A DNA stretch of 64,000 nucleotides from Neisseria sp. MVDL19-042950 (GTDB lineage: Bacteria; Pseudomonadota; Gammaproteobacteria; Burkholderiales; Neisseriaceae), in contig NZ_JAUKWH010000001.1 of NCBI RefSeq assembly GCF_030504625.1, positions 186,001-250,000 of the forward strand, written 5' to 3'. Below, piece after piece: positions 29,993 to 38,938 of this stretch (position 1 is the stretch's first letter; each line of letters starts with the position of its first letter). The position numbers and the translations under genes were made by a program. The notes under the pieces are model-generated. The model made no database searches and was not told the DNA's origin. It was given only the letters and a program-made list of their open reading frames with translations.

Positions 29993-30325
29993 TTATTCGG
30001 TTTCGGGAGCGTCTATCAGCAGGTGTTCCACGGCTTGGCCGCCGGCTAAATCCTGTTCGAGAATGTCTTGCAGGTCTTCTTCGTCCACATAGGTATACCA
30101 GCGCGCTTCGGGGTAAATAACCATCAGCGGGCCGGATTCGCACCGCCCCAAGCAGCTCGTACTGCTGATACGCAGTTTGCCGGGGCCGATCAAGCCCATT
30201 TTTTTGGCATTGCCTTTTAAAAAATCAACGGCTGCCGTGCCTTCGCCGTTGTCGTTGCAACTTTGTTTGCAGGCATCGTGGCGGGCATTGGTGCAGATGA
30301 ATAAGTGGCGTTCAAAATAACTCAT
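29993..30325 (-). CDS. Thioredoxin-like [2Fe-2S] ferredoxin domain protein
   Basis: A 110-residue protein with the thioredoxin-like 2Fe-2S fold. Cys ligands are visible as CTNARHDACKQSC near the N-terminus and SCLGRCESGP in the middle. Related small ferredoxins have no firmly assigned partner. It starts 25 bases after the end of the spermidine synthase-like gene and is probably cotranscribed with it. The spacer to the next gene carries a DUS and a degenerate reverse DUS at 29942-29975. Confidence 0.88.
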   Translation of the reverse strand: MSYFERHLFICTNARHDACKQSCNDNGEGTAAVDFLKGNAKKMGLIGPGKLRISSTSCLGRCESGPLMVIYPEARWYTYVDEEDLQDILEQDLAGGQAVEHLLIDAPETE

Positions 30326-30350
30326 AACGGTTGGCTCTTTGTGCGGCGTT

Positions 30351-31142
30351 TTACAGATAAAAATGTTTGCCGTTGTTTTGATTGTTGGCTTTAAGCTCGG
30401 ACAGCATGCGTTTGAAATCCAAGCCGTATTGTTCGGATAATTTATCCGCGCGCTTTTTCAGATGATCTAGATTTTGTTCTTTCGGAGCGTTTTGGAAAGC
30501 TATAACGGCCACATTGCCGTGGCTTTCGGCAGGCAGTTCCAATACGCGGCCTTCAAACACCTCTAACAGGCGTTCGACGAAGCGGCGGTAACGGCGGTCG
30601 CCGCTCCACCAGTTGGTAACGAAAATGCCGTCGGGAGAAAGGGCTTGGCGGCAGTCTTCGAAAAAGGGTATTTCCACCAAAGCATCGATAATCTGCTGCC
30701 CGTCGAAGCCGTCGGTAAGAATCACGTCGGTGCTGCCGCGCAGGGTTTTGATGTATTCGGCACCGTCGGCTTCGATGATTTCGAAGCGTTCGTCTTCAAA
30801 AGGCAACTCGAACAGGCTGCGGGCTACGTTGATCACTTGCGGATTGATGTCGATGGCGGTTTGGCGGGTGTCGGGCAGGTAAGCGTCTATCCAACGGGCA
30901 AAAGAGCCGCCGCCCAGACCAATTTGGGTGATGTGTGCGGGCGGCTGCTCTGCAAACAGCAGCCAGCCCATCATGGCGCGGCTGTATGAAAGTACCAACT
31001 CTGCGGGGTTGTCGAGGTTCATGGAGCTTTGCACGGTTGCGCTGCCTAGATGCAGTGAACGGATATTGTCTGTTTCGGAAATGCCCACTTCGGGCAGTTC
31101 GAACTGTTGTGCGCGCAGACGGCGGTAAGGATGGCGGGCCAT
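30351..31142 (-). CDS. Spermidine synthase-like methyltransferase-fold protein
   Basis: About 263 residues with the spermine/spermidine synthase fold: GLGGGSFARW (nucleotide motif), AIDINPQVINVAR, EIIEADGAEYIK and ILTDGFDGQQI. It lacks an obvious polyamine N-terminal domain, so it may be a non-polyamine relative. I choose ATG 31142 (MARHPYRR); a GTG at 31187 in the same frame overlaps a promoter-like TAAAAT and would add 15 residues. Confidence 0.8.
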   Translation of the reverse strand: MARHPYRRLRAQQFELPEVGISETDNIRSLHLGSATVQSSMNLDNPAELVLSYSRAMMGWLLFAEQPPAHITQIGLGGGSFARWIDAYLPDTRQTAIDINPQVINVARSLFELPFEDERFEIIEADGAEYIKTLRGSTDVILTDGFDGQQIIDALVEIPFFEDCRQALSPDGIFVTNWWSGDRRYRRFVERLLEVFEGRVLELPAESHGNVAVIAFQNAPKEQNLDHLKKRADKLSEQYGLDFKRMLSELKANNQNNGKHFYL

Positions 31143-31309
31143 GGGCTGAGTGATGCAAAAAAAGGCGTATTTTAATACAGTTTGCACTCGGGCGCAGGGT
31201 TTAAAATGTTTGGCGCGGCCGATTGCTATGTGCCGAAACAGCCTGAAGCCTTTGGCGGAGCGGCTTTGGGGATGAGGCCGGTACGGATAACCGGCGGCCT
31301 TTCAGCCGG

Positions 31310-31801
31310 TTATCCGCATTGGCCGCAGTCGGCTTTTTTGTTTGCCTGCAAGCGTAGGGATTTGCGCTGTTCGGCGGCTTCAAAGCGGCAACGCTGCAAT
31401 TCGGTGGCGATTTCCAGCGGCGGCACGGCTACGGGTTTGCCGTTTTCTATGGCAACCATGGTGAAGTAACAACTGTTGGTGTGGCGGCTGGTGCGCGCAC
31501 GGATGTTTTGGGCTTCGACACGGATGCCGACTTCCATCGAAGTACGGCCGACGTGGTTGATGCTGGCGAAGAATGTAACCAGTTCGCCTACGTGAATCGG
31601 CTCTTTGAAGGTTACTTGGTCTACGGAGAGGGTAACGCAGTAATGGCCGCTGTAACGGCTGGCGCAGGCATAGGCTACTTGGTCGAGCAGCTTGAGCAAA
31701 TCGCCGCCGTGAACATTACCGTTGAAGTTGGCCATATCGGGTGTCATCAATACGGTCATCTGTAATTCGTGTTGGGGCTGGGTGTGGGTTAATGTGTCCA
31801 T
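31310..31801 (-). CDS. Acyl-CoA thioesterase (YciA-type hotdog fold)
   Basis: A 163-residue hotdog thioesterase that hydrolyses acyl-CoA. The catalytic region NGNVHGGDLLKLLDQVAY is visible, followed by SVDQVTFKEPIHVGELV and GRTSMEVGIRVEA, the YciA/acyl-CoA hydrolase signature. The C-terminal 30 residues are rich in charged residues and end in CGQCG, a possible metal site not usual in YciA. It lies between corA and the spermidine synthase-like gene on the same strand. Confidence 0.9.
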   Translation of the reverse strand: MDTLTHTQPQHELQMTVLMTPDMANFNGNVHGGDLLKLLDQVAYACASRYSGHYCVTLSVDQVTFKEPIHVGELVTFFASINHVGRTSMEVGIRVEAQNIRARTSRHTNSCYFTMVAIENGKPVAVPPLEIATELQRCRFEAAEQRKSLRLQANKKADCGQCG

Positions 31802-31852
31802 TGGATTGTTCTGTAAAGGTTGATAGATAGGAGGCTGTCTGAAATATAACCT

Positions 31853-32917
31853 TTACAGCCATTTTCTGCGATAAAAAAAGACTAACAGGCCGATAATAAC
31901 CAAAGCCATCAGGCCGAGCACCATAAAGTAGCCGTAGTGCCAGCGCAGTTCGGGCATATACTCGAAATTCATGCCGTAAATGCCGGTAATCACGGTAAGC
32001 GGCATAAAAATAATGGTGATTACGGTAAGCACGCGCATTTGCCGGTTGAGACGGTTGGACTGAAACGACAGATAAATATCCATCATGCTCAACACCATAT
32101 CGCGCGAGGCATCCAGAGATTCCATCAGTTGCATGGTGTGGTCGTATACGTCGCGCAGATAGAGGTGCGGTTCGCCGCGAAAAATCGCAAATTCGCCGTG
32201 TGCCAGTTGGTAAAGCACATCACGCAAGGGTTGCAGCGTGCGCCGCAACCGCACGGCATCGCGTTTGAGGCGGTGGATGCGGCTGAGGATGATCTTGTTT
32301 TCGGCGGTTTCGCTGAAGAGGGTTTTGTCTATGTTTTCAACAAAGTTATCGTATTTGTCGAGGGTAAGGAAGTAATCGTCGATCATCCGGTCGATAAAAC
32401 GATAGGCGAGAAAAGCGGCATCTCTGCTGCGGATGTTGTGGCGGTTGTCGTGAAGCTGGCGGCGGGTAGGGCTGAACAAACCGAGCGGCCGTTGCTGGAA
32501 GGTAAAGACGAAATTCGTGCCGATAATCAGATAAATCTGATCGGATTGCAGCTTGCCCGACGTATATTGATAAACACGGGCGGCAATGAAGATGTAGTTT
32601 CCGTAATCTTCGATTTTAGGGCGTTGCTTGCGGCTGAGAATGTCTTCCAGCACCAGATCATGAATGCCGTATGGGGCAAGCGCATGTTTCAGCAGCGCGG
32701 CATCGGTAATGCCGACGAAATGCAGCCAGTTGGTTTCTTCGTTTTCAGGTTGACGGAAAACCGGCGGATGGCCGTCGGGAAGATAATCGGCTTGGAAGAA
32801 AGTATCGGCGGAGTAAACAGTCTGATGAACGGCATGCGGCGGTACTCCGGCAATATCGCTACGCGGCACGGTTTCATCGGCATTATGTATCAGATGGGGA
32901 GATAAGGTTTCTTGCAT
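31853..32917 (-). CDS. corA: Magnesium/cobalt transporter CorA
   Basis: A 354-residue pentameric divalent-cation channel. A long cytoplasmic N-terminal domain and helical stalk are followed by two membrane helices; the pore signature is in GIYGMNFEYMPEL, with the second helix FMVLGLMALVIIGLLVFFY and a basic end. Imports Mg along the membrane potential. The transmembrane topology places the GMN loop outside. Confidence 0.95.
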   Translation of the reverse strand: MQETLSPHLIHNADETVPRSDIAGVPPHAVHQTVYSADTFFQADYLPDGHPPVFRQPENEETNWLHFVGITDAALLKHALAPYGIHDLVLEDILSRKQRPKIEDYGNYIFIAARVYQYTSGKLQSDQIYLIIGTNFVFTFQQRPLGLFSPTRRQLHDNRHNIRSRDAAFLAYRFIDRMIDDYFLTLDKYDNFVENIDKTLFSETAENKIILSRIHRLKRDAVRLRRTLQPLRDVLYQLAHGEFAIFRGEPHLYLRDVYDHTMQLMESLDASRDMVLSMMDIYLSFQSNRLNRQMRVLTVITIIFMPLTVITGIYGMNFEYMPELRWHYGYFMVLGLMALVIIGLLVFFYRRKWL

Positions 32918-32981
32918 AACGGCCTTTGGGTAATCAAACTGCCGCCCGCCGATACTTCAATCCGCTGCGGACTACGGCGGG

Positions 32982-33788
32982 TTAATGCGCCTGATGGCCG
33001 ATTTGGAATGTCATTGTGGTATAGCTGGCGAGTTTTTGGCAGACTTTTGGGTCGGGAAAGTCGGTTTTGTGCTTGACATTGATTTTCCAGAAACCTTGGC
33101 GCAACGGAATCACTTCTACGATGCCGTTGCCGCCGGTTTTGTCGTAAAACGCTTGCGCTTCCACTTTGTGCGTTTTGCTGCGGTCGCTGGTGTCGAAACC
33201 GTCGAATGTAGCAGTAACCACCGCATCGGGTAAAGGCTCGCCGTTAAACAGCACTTTCACTTTAAAACGGTCGCCCACGTGAATGTTGGCCGGATTATCT
33301 AACGGCACGATTTCCAAGCCTTGACCTACCGGACGGGTAATGATTTTGGTGTCGGCGCTTTCATGGCCGACATTGACGATGTTTTTACCATACATTCTGG
33401 TTTGCTCGCAATAATCGGCATCAACCATTTCTTTCATGCTGGCCTGTTTCCAGCCGGCTTTGTTTTTCGACCAGAAAGTAGGCTGGTATTCGGCAATAAC
33501 CAGATAACTGCCGTCTTTTACCGGCTTTTTGCTTTGATATTGGTAATTAAATTTTCCTTTCTGAATCAAGTCTTCTTTGCCTTTTTCGGTAACCAGTTGC
33601 ATGGGCTTGCGGAAGATGTGCAAACGGTCTTTGGCAATCGGTTCCATTTCGGGAAATTCGCCGTAGCCCAGCTCGGCTTTGAGAATTTCCCCTCCATGTG
33701 TGTGGGCGGTTTCCACCCATACGCGGTGGGCGTGGGCGGATGCGGCGCATAATAAGGCGGCCAATGTTAATAAAGTGGTTTTTTTCAT
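32982..33788 (-). CDS. DUF4198 periplasmic protein, probably metal-related
   Basis: About 268 residues with a clear signal peptide: MKKTTLLTLAALLCAASAHA. The mature protein begins with a His-rich tail (HRVWVETAHTHGG) and ends GHQAH, which suggests metal binding. The body is the DUF4198 fold, often linked to nickel, cobalt or zinc uptake genes. I place the start at ATG 33788, preceded by AGAGAG; an in-frame ATG at 33809 would put charged residues before the signal. A Zur-like operator lies 41 bases upstream. Confidence 0.85.
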   Translation of the reverse strand: MKKTTLLTLAALLCAASAHAHRVWVETAHTHGGEILKAELGYGEFPEMEPIAKDRLHIFRKPMQLVTEKGKEDLIQKGKFNYQYQSKKPVKDGSYLVIAEYQPTFWSKNKAGWKQASMKEMVDADYCEQTRMYGKNIVNVGHESADTKIITRPVGQGLEIVPLDNPANIHVGDRFKVKVLFNGEPLPDAVVTATFDGFDTSDRSKTHKVEAQAFYDKTGGNGIVEVIPLRQGFWKINVKHKTDFPDPKVCQKLASYTTMTFQIGHQAH

Positions 33789-33828
33789 GTTTTTCTCTCT
33801 TGGTCGCAAACCTTTAAATCGAAGGAAT

Positions 33829-33843
33829 TGTTATAATATAATA
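33829..33843 (-). promoter_or_regulatory. Zur-like operator upstream of the DUF4198 gene
   Basis: TGTTATAATATAATA on the plus strand matches the neisserial Zur consensus TGTTATDNHATAACA, as I recall it, at every position but one. It overlaps the AT-rich -10 region 41-55 bases before the ATG, a position suited to repression by zinc-bound Zur. Confidence 0.5.
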
Positions 33844-33862
33844 TTAAATATTAAAAATGAAC

Positions 33863-33895
33863 TGAGGCCGTCTGAAAACATTTCAGACGGCCTCA
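33863..33895. repeat. Inverted DUS pair
   Basis: TGAGGCCGTCTGAAA and TTTCAGACGGCCTCA form a 15-bp stem with a 3-base loop. It lies upstream of the DUF4198 promoter and beyond any gene end, so it may insulate the promoter or act only in uptake. The rest of 33896-34087 holds one more DUS (about 33969) and no gene. Confidence 0.7.
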
Positions 33896-34087
33896 AGCAT
33901 CATATGCTTAACGGCTATAGAAGAGATTAGTTGTTTGTTTTAAATTCAGAAATTTTGTTGAACGCATCAGGCCGTCTGAAAATTTAAAATATAACCGGTT
34001 GGCCTACAACGGTTACGGTGTGCCATGTCTTTGTTGAAAGAGAATGATTTTGCAGGCCTTAGGAATGCAATGGAGACGGTTCCGCAC

Positions 34088-34248
34088 TATGGCAAATAAA
34101 CTTATTTTTGATACAAGGCGGTAAGCGGCAGAAAAGTACAAGTGCTACGGAACCGCTTCTGTTGCCTGCCATTTCAATATTTCACAAAATCGTTTTCTTT
34201 GAGCCAAGGGGTGGCAATGCCGTAGTTAAGTCAATTTTATTGGCTACA
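34088..34248 (+). mobile_element. Correia-like miniature element (long form, about 161 bp)
   Basis: Ends: TATGGCAAATAAA on the left; the right end read in reverse is TGTAGCCAATAAA. The core has ATACAAGGCGG, GCTACGGAACCG, CAAAATCGTTTTCTTTGAG and GGCAATGCCGTAG in the same order as the element at 11167. Both ends show mutations, so it is likely inactive. It lies between the DUF4198 gene and typA. A 73-codon open frame that starts inside it is not credible. Confidence 0.8.
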
Positions 34249-34316
34249 TTCGTACTGCTTTTATGTTGTTGCTTTATATTGGCCGTGTTGCTTGGGGATG
34301 AAACGGCTCGATTACA

Positions 34317-34352
34317 AAAGGCCGTCTGAAAACTTATTTTCAGACGGCCTTT
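34317..34352 (-). terminator. Inverted DUS pair ending typA
   Basis: AAAGGCCGTCTGAAAA and TTTTCAGACGGCCTTT with a 4-base loop, 15 bases after the typA stop on the minus strand. Confidence 0.88.
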
Positions 34353-34366
34353 GAGACATGAAGGAA

Positions 34367-36178
34367 TCAGTCTAATTTTTTGAAGTGTTTGCGGCGTTCA
34401 TGCTCTTGCAGGTAACGCTTGCGCAAGCGGATGGATTGCGGCGTAATTTCCACCAGTTCGTCGTCGTCGATAAACTCAACCGCGCTTTCCAAAGTCAGCT
34501 TGATCGGCGTGGTCAGGCGCACGGCTTCGTCGGTGCCGCTGGCGCGCACGTTGGTGAGTTTTTTACCTTTTAAGGGGTTAACCACCAAGTCGTTGTCGCG
34601 GCTGTGGATACCGATAATCATGCCTTCGTAGAGTTTTTCGCCGGGCGATACGAACATACGGCCGCGGTCTTCCAAGTTCCACAACGCGTAAGCCACCGCT
34701 TCGCCTTGCTCTTGGGAAATCAACACGCCGTTGTGGCGGCCGGGCATATCGGGTTTCACCGGTGCGTAATCGTCGAAAACGTGGCTCATCAAGCCGACAC
34801 CGCGGGTTAAGGTCATGAATTCGCCTTGGAAACCGATCAGGCCGCGGGCGGGAATGTGGTATTCCAAACGGGTGCGTCCGTTGCCGTCGCTTTCCATATT
34901 GGTTAATTCGCCACGGCGGCGGCCAAGCTCTTCCATTACCGCGCCTTGGTTGTCGTCGGGTACGTCAACGGTAAGGTTTTCATACGGCTCGCATTTTTGG
35001 CCGTCGATTTCGCGGTAAACCACGCGCGGTTTGCCTACTGCCAATTCGTAACCTTCGCGGCGCATGTTTTCCAACAGAATGGTCAAGTGCAGTTCGCCGC
35101 GGCCGGATACGCGGAAAATGTCGGCATCTTCGGTGTCTTCCACGCGCAGGGCGACGTTGGTCAGCAATTCTTTTTGCAGGCGGTCGCGGATTTGGCGCGA
35201 GGTAACGAATTTGCCTTCGGTGCCGGCCAGCGGAGAGGTGTTCACCATGAAGTCCATGGTTAAGGTCGGCTCGTCCACGCTCAACATGGGCAGGCCTTTG
35301 GGATTGTCTTTATCGGTGATGGTTACGCCGATGCCGATGTCTTCAATACCGGAAATAATCACGATATCGCCGGCTTCCGCTTCTTCCAAAGGCACGCGTT
35401 CCAAGCCTTTGAAGCCTAAAAGTTGGTTGATGCGGCCTTGTGCGACTTGTTTTTCGTGGTTCATCACGGCAACCACTTGGCCGGGTTTGATGCGGCCGTT
35501 CAAGATGCGGCCGATACCCAAGCGGCCGGTGTAGTTGTCGTAGTCGAGTTGGGAAATTTGCAGTTGCAGGGTTTCGTCTGCGCTGCCGCTGGGGGGCGGG
35601 GTGTGTTTGAGAATGGTGTCGAACAACGGGCGCATGTCTTGGCTTTCGTCTTCTTCTTCCAACTTGGCGAAACCGCTCAAGCCCGAAGCGTAAACGATGG
35701 GGAAATCCAATTGTTCGTCGGTGGCGCCGAGGCTGTCGAACAGCTCGAAAGTTTGGTCAATCACCCAGCTCGGGCGCGCGCTCGGTTTGTCGATTTTGTT
35801 GATGACCACAATCGGGCGCAAGCCTAATGCCAATGCTTTTTTGGTAACGAAACGGGTTTGCGGCATCGGGCCTTCTTGAGCGTCCACCAGCAAAACCACG
35901 CAATCGACCATGCCCAATACGCGTTCTACTTCGCCGCCGAAGTCGGCGTGTCCGGGCGTATCGACGATGTTGATGTGGTAGCCTTCGTATTCGATGGCGG
36001 TATTTTTGGCAAGAATGGTGATGCCGCGTTCTTTTTCGATGTCGTTGCTGTCCATCACGCGTTCGTCAACCTGTTGGTTGGCGCGGAAGGTGCCGGATTG
36101 GCGCAGGAGCTGGTCTACCAAGGTGGTTTTGCCGTGGTCGACGTGTGCGATGATGGCGATATTGCGGATTTGCTTCAT
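34367..36178 (-). CDS. typA: Ribosome-associated GTPase TypA/BipA
   Basis: A 603-residue translational GTPase that assists 50S assembly, especially in the cold and under stress. G-motifs: [10 protein letters not shown] (G1), [14 protein letters not shown] (G3), NKIDKPSAR (G4). Domains II, III and V are followed by the BipA-specific C-terminal domain with [17 protein letters not shown]. Length is exact for the family. AGAGAGGAA lies upstream in the proper place. Confidence 0.97.
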   Translation of the reverse strand: MKQIRNIAIIAHVDHGKTTLVDQLLRQSGTFRANQQVDERVMDSNDIEKERGITILAKNTAIEYEGYHINIVDTPGHADFGGEVERVLGMVDCVVLLVDAQEGPMPQTRFVTKKALALGLRPIVVINKIDKPSARPSWVIDQTFELFDSLGATDEQLDFPIVYASGLSGFAKLEEEDESQDMRPLFDTILKHTPPPSGSADETLQLQISQLDYDNYTGRLGIGRILNGRIKPGQVVAVMNHEKQVAQGRINQLLGFKGLERVPLEEAEAGDIVIISGIEDIGIGVTITDKDNPKGLPMLSVDEPTLTMDFMVNTSPLAGTEGKFVTSRQIRDRLQKELLTNVALRVEDTEDADIFRVSGRGELHLTILLENMRREGYELAVGKPRVVYREIDGQKCEPYENLTVDVPDDNQGAVMEELGRRRGELTNMESDGNGRTRLEYHIPARGLIGFQGEFMTLTRGVGLMSHVFDDYAPVKPDMPGRHNGVLISQEQGEAVAYALWNLEDRGRMFVSPGEKLYEGMIIGIHSRDNDLVVNPLKGKKLTNVRASGTDEAVRLTTPIKLTLESAVEFIDDDELVEITPQSIRLRKRYLQEHERRKHFKKLD

Positions 36179-36560
36179 GATTGTTCTTTGAGAGAGGAAT
36201 AAAATAAAAATAACTATGCATTATAACATGGTTTTTTTATCACTTTCTTGCATACTTAAAGGTATCCAAGGGAGGGTTTTATGGTTAGTGGACAATTTCA
36301 AACAGTTAAATAATGTAAATAAATGTTGGAATGGTTGTGTATTATCGTTTTTAAATATCAATCAAATTTTAGAATAAATGTTTAATAAACAAGATGCTAA
36401 CTTCAATGCAGCTTATTCTTTAAACCTGTATTGTTGTTGATAATTGTTTGTATTTTAAATAGAAAATTTAAAATCCTTCAGATTTGTTGTTACAATTTAT
36501 AAAAATTGAATTTAAGTAAGAAACCGCTGAAAACAACATACACTTTTGAAAGGACACATC
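36179..36560. other. AT-rich spacer between typA and bfrA
   Basis: About 380 bases, strongly AT-rich, no DUS. A 10-codon open frame at 36281-36313 follows a good GGGAGG, and a possible bfrA -10 (TACAAT, 36491-36496) has TTTAAA about 18 bases upstream. Iron regulation is plausible for bfrAB, but no good Fur box was recognised. Confidence 0.45.
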
Positions 36561-37025
36561 ATGAAAGGCGATAAGGCCGTTATCGATTATATGAACGAGT
36601 TGCTGGCAGGCGAGCTGGCGGCCCGTGACCAATATTTCATCCATTCGCGCATGTATGCGGAATGGGGTTATAACAAACTGTTTGAGCGTATCGGCCACGA
36701 GATGGAAGATGAAACGCTGCATGCGGAAGCATTTATCCGCCGCATCTTGATGCTGGGTGGCACTCCTAAAATGGTGCCTGCACAAATCAATGTGGGGTGC
36801 GATGTGGTTTCTATGCTGAAAGCCGATTTGAATACGGAATTGGAAGTGCGTGAAGCCCTCAAACGCGGCATCAAATTGTGCGAAGAAAAGCAGGATTACG
36901 TTACCCGTGAGTTATTGGTGGGCCAGTTGAAAGATACTGAAGAAGATCACGCACATTGGCTGGAGCAACAGCTTCGCTTGATTGAATTGGTAGGTATGCA
37001 AAATTATCTGCAAAGCCAATTATAA
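36561..37025 (+). CDS. bfrA: Bacterioferritin A (catalytic subunit)
   Basis: A 154-residue four-helix ferritin. The dinuclear ferroxidase ligands are all present: Glu18, Glu51 and His54 (EMEDETLHAE), Glu in NTELEVRE, and Glu/His in DTEEDHAHW. The heme-ligand Met of other bacterioferritins is replaced by Thr52. AAAGGA precedes the ATG at 36561; an in-frame TTG at 36546 is part of that ribosome site. Paired with bfrB 26 bases downstream, it forms the neisserial heteropolymeric iron-storage shell. Confidence 0.96.
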   Translation: MKGDKAVIDYMNELLAGELAARDQYFIHSRMYAEWGYNKLFERIGHEMEDETLHAEAFIRRILMLGGTPKMVPAQINVGCDVVSMLKADLNTELEVREALKRGIKLCEEKQDYVTRELLVGQLKDTEEDHAHWLEQQLRLIELVGMQNYLQSQL

Positions 37026-37051
37026 CCAATTGAATAAACAAGGAGTTTGTT

Positions 37052-37525
37052 ATGCAAGGCGATCGCTTGGTTATTCGCGAGTTAAACAAAAACCTCGGCC
37101 TGTTGCTGGTAACCATCAACCAATACTTCTTACATGCCCGCATTTTGAAAAACTGGGGCTTTGAAGAATTAGGCGAACATTTCTATAAACAGTCTATCGT
37201 AGAAATGAAAGCCGCCGATGATTTGATCGAACGTATTTTACTGCTTGAAGGTTTGCCTAATCTGCAAGATTTGGGAAAATTGCTGATTGGCGAAAGCACT
37301 GAAGAAATCATCAAATGTGATTTGGCTAAAGAGCAGGAAAAGCATGATGCACTTATTGCAGCAATTGCATTGTGCGAAGAAAAACAAGATTATGTAAGCC
37401 GCGATTTGTTGGAAAAACAAAAAGATACCAATGAAGAGCATATCGATTGGCTGGAAACCCAACAAGAATTGGTTACCAATATCGGTTTGGCCAATTATCT
37501 GCAAACCGGGGCGCAAGAGGACTAA
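37052..37525 (+). CDS. bfrB: Bacterioferritin B (heme-binding subunit)
   Basis: A 157-residue bacterioferritin. It keeps the heme-ligand Met52 but has lost ferroxidase residues: position 18 is Leu and position 54 is Ala. So it can bind heme but not oxidise iron by itself, and complements BfrA. AAGGAG precedes the ATG. Cotranscribed with bfrA and ended by a strong hairpin. Confidence 0.96.
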   Translation: MQGDRLVIRELNKNLGLLLVTINQYFLHARILKNWGFEELGEHFYKQSIVEMKAADDLIERILLLEGLPNLQDLGKLLIGESTEEIIKCDLAKEQEKHDALIAAIALCEEKQDYVSRDLLEKQKDTNEEHIDWLETQQELVTNIGLANYLQTGAQED

Positions 37526-37572
37526 AACACAAACTACTGCCAATATAGCAGTTCTTTTGAGCACCTGAAAAT

Positions 37573-37603
37573 AAAACGGCATGCGATTTCAGCATGCCGT
37601 TTT
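37573..37603 (+). terminator. Rho-independent terminator of bfrAB
   Basis: AAAACGGCATGC (37573-37584) pairs with GCATGCCGTTTT (37592-37603), a perfect 12-bp stem with 7-base loop. Because of its A and T flanks it may also act on the rarD side. Confidence 0.92.
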
Positions 37604-37671
37604 CTTATATTTGAAAAGTATTTGCCACGATTGGGGTGCTTGATTTATTCGGATTGCCTGCCGGCTTTAGT

Positions 37672-38576
37672 TTACACCGGAGCTACGGATTGCGACTTTT
37701 TACGCATTTTCAACCAACCGTCCAGCAAGCTCAGCCCGAGTCCGCACCAAATCAAACCATAAGTGGTTAAAGATTGCGTGGAAACCGGTGTTTGGAGTAC
37801 CAATACGGCAAGCATAAATAACAATACGGGCTCGAGATAACTCAACATACCGAACAGGGTTACAGGCAGGATCCGACTGGCTTGCAGATTAAGCTGCATG
37901 CCTGCGGCACTGACGATACCGAGCAGAGGAATCAGCAGCCAGTATTTAGACGGTTCCGCCCAAATTTGCAAACTGTGCGGTTGCAACAAAAGGTAAATAA
38001 CGGCAATAGGAGAAATCAGAGTTAAGTCTATCAATAATCCGGTCAGTACCGGTACCTGCATGATGCGGCGGAGAAGGTAGTAAATCGGGTAAGTACCCAA
38101 AACCCATAGAGTAGCCCACGAAAAAGCATGGGTTTGCCACAATTCATGTGCCACGCCGAGAGCCGCCAAACCTACGGCGAGCCATTGCAGGCGGTTAACG
38201 TATTCGGATAAAAACATGCGCCCGCACAAAACCATCATCAGTGGAAATAAAAAATAGCCCATTGCGATGTCTACCCCGTAACCATTGACGGGGCCCCACA
38301 TAAACAGCCTCAACTGGCTGGCTAAAATAGGAGTGGGCAAGATGATATAAGCCATTGTTTCCGATTTTTTCCAATCTGTTTGATGTAAGCAAAAACGCTG
38401 TGCAGGCTACGGGTAAGCAGTAGAGTCAGCCAAAGTATGAGCAGCATGCTGACCATACGCCATGCAAAAACTTCCGTGCCGCCCATCGGTTCCATCCAGC
38501 GGCCGTAAAGGTACAATACGCCGAATAAGATGTTGGATAGCAAGGCAGCGAGTACGCCTTTTTGTGTTTCACTCAT
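37672..38576 (-). pseudogene. rarD: RarD-type EamA transporter, frameshifted
   Basis: The first 78 or so codons (from ATG 38576, MSETQKGVLAALLSNILFG) read in one frame and the rest (LPTPILASQLRLFMWGPVNG to the stop at 37672) in another. The two overlap near 38322-38355, around CTTATATCATCTTG on the minus strand; one added base there would restore about 300 codons, the normal RarD length. RarD is a ten-helix drug/metabolite transporter of unknown substrate. Either a real one-base deletion or a sequencing error. No other damage was seen, so the break is recent. Confidence 0.85.
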
Positions 38577-38701
38577 AATGGTATTTCGATTTGTTAAGAT
38601 ATTATTGTATAGCGGATGGGCAGGATAATTCTATGGTGTTATAGGTTTCGGTAAAAAGAAATAACTCTTTGAAGGATAGAAGATTCTTGTCTTGTTTGGC
38701 A

Positions 38702-38797
38702 TATGGCAAATAAAATTTATTTCTGCGGCGGCGCTGATGTGCTATTTGTACGGTCTGCCGCTTGCCGCCTTGTGTCAAAGATAGGTTATTCGCTGTA
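38702..38797 (-). mobile_element. Correia-like miniature element (short form, about 96 bp)
   Basis: In the orientation opposite to the other copies. The left end TATGGCAAATAAAATTTATTT matches the end of the element at 34088; the right end read in reverse is TACAGCGAATAA. The core, in reverse, has ACACAAGGCGGCAAGCGGCAGACCGTACAAATAG in part. The middle 50-60 bases of the long form are missing. It lies upstream of rarD. The wider spacer 38577-38938 also holds a DUS near 38834 and no gene. Confidence 0.7.
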
Positions 38798-38888
38798 TCG
38801 GAAAGCATTGGTGTTGGTTGTACAACAATTACGGAGGCCGTCTGAAAAAAGAGAGGGCGTTTTTTTGTTTTGGGCGTCGCAAATAACT

Positions 38889-38922
38889 AGAGGCCGTCTG
38901 AAAAGTTTTTCAGACGGCCTCT
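38889..38922 (-). terminator. Inverted DUS pair ending ctp
   Basis: AGAGGCCGTCTGAAAA and TTTTCAGACGGCCTCT, 17 bases after the ctp stop on the minus strand. Confidence 0.85.
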
Positions 38923-38938
38923 TGAGTTTACTCAATGA

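Noticed and set aside
34108-34329. A 73-codon open frame with a hydrophobic C-terminal half
   Set aside because: It starts inside a Correia-like element, has no ribosome site, and ends in a DUS. It is chance coding.
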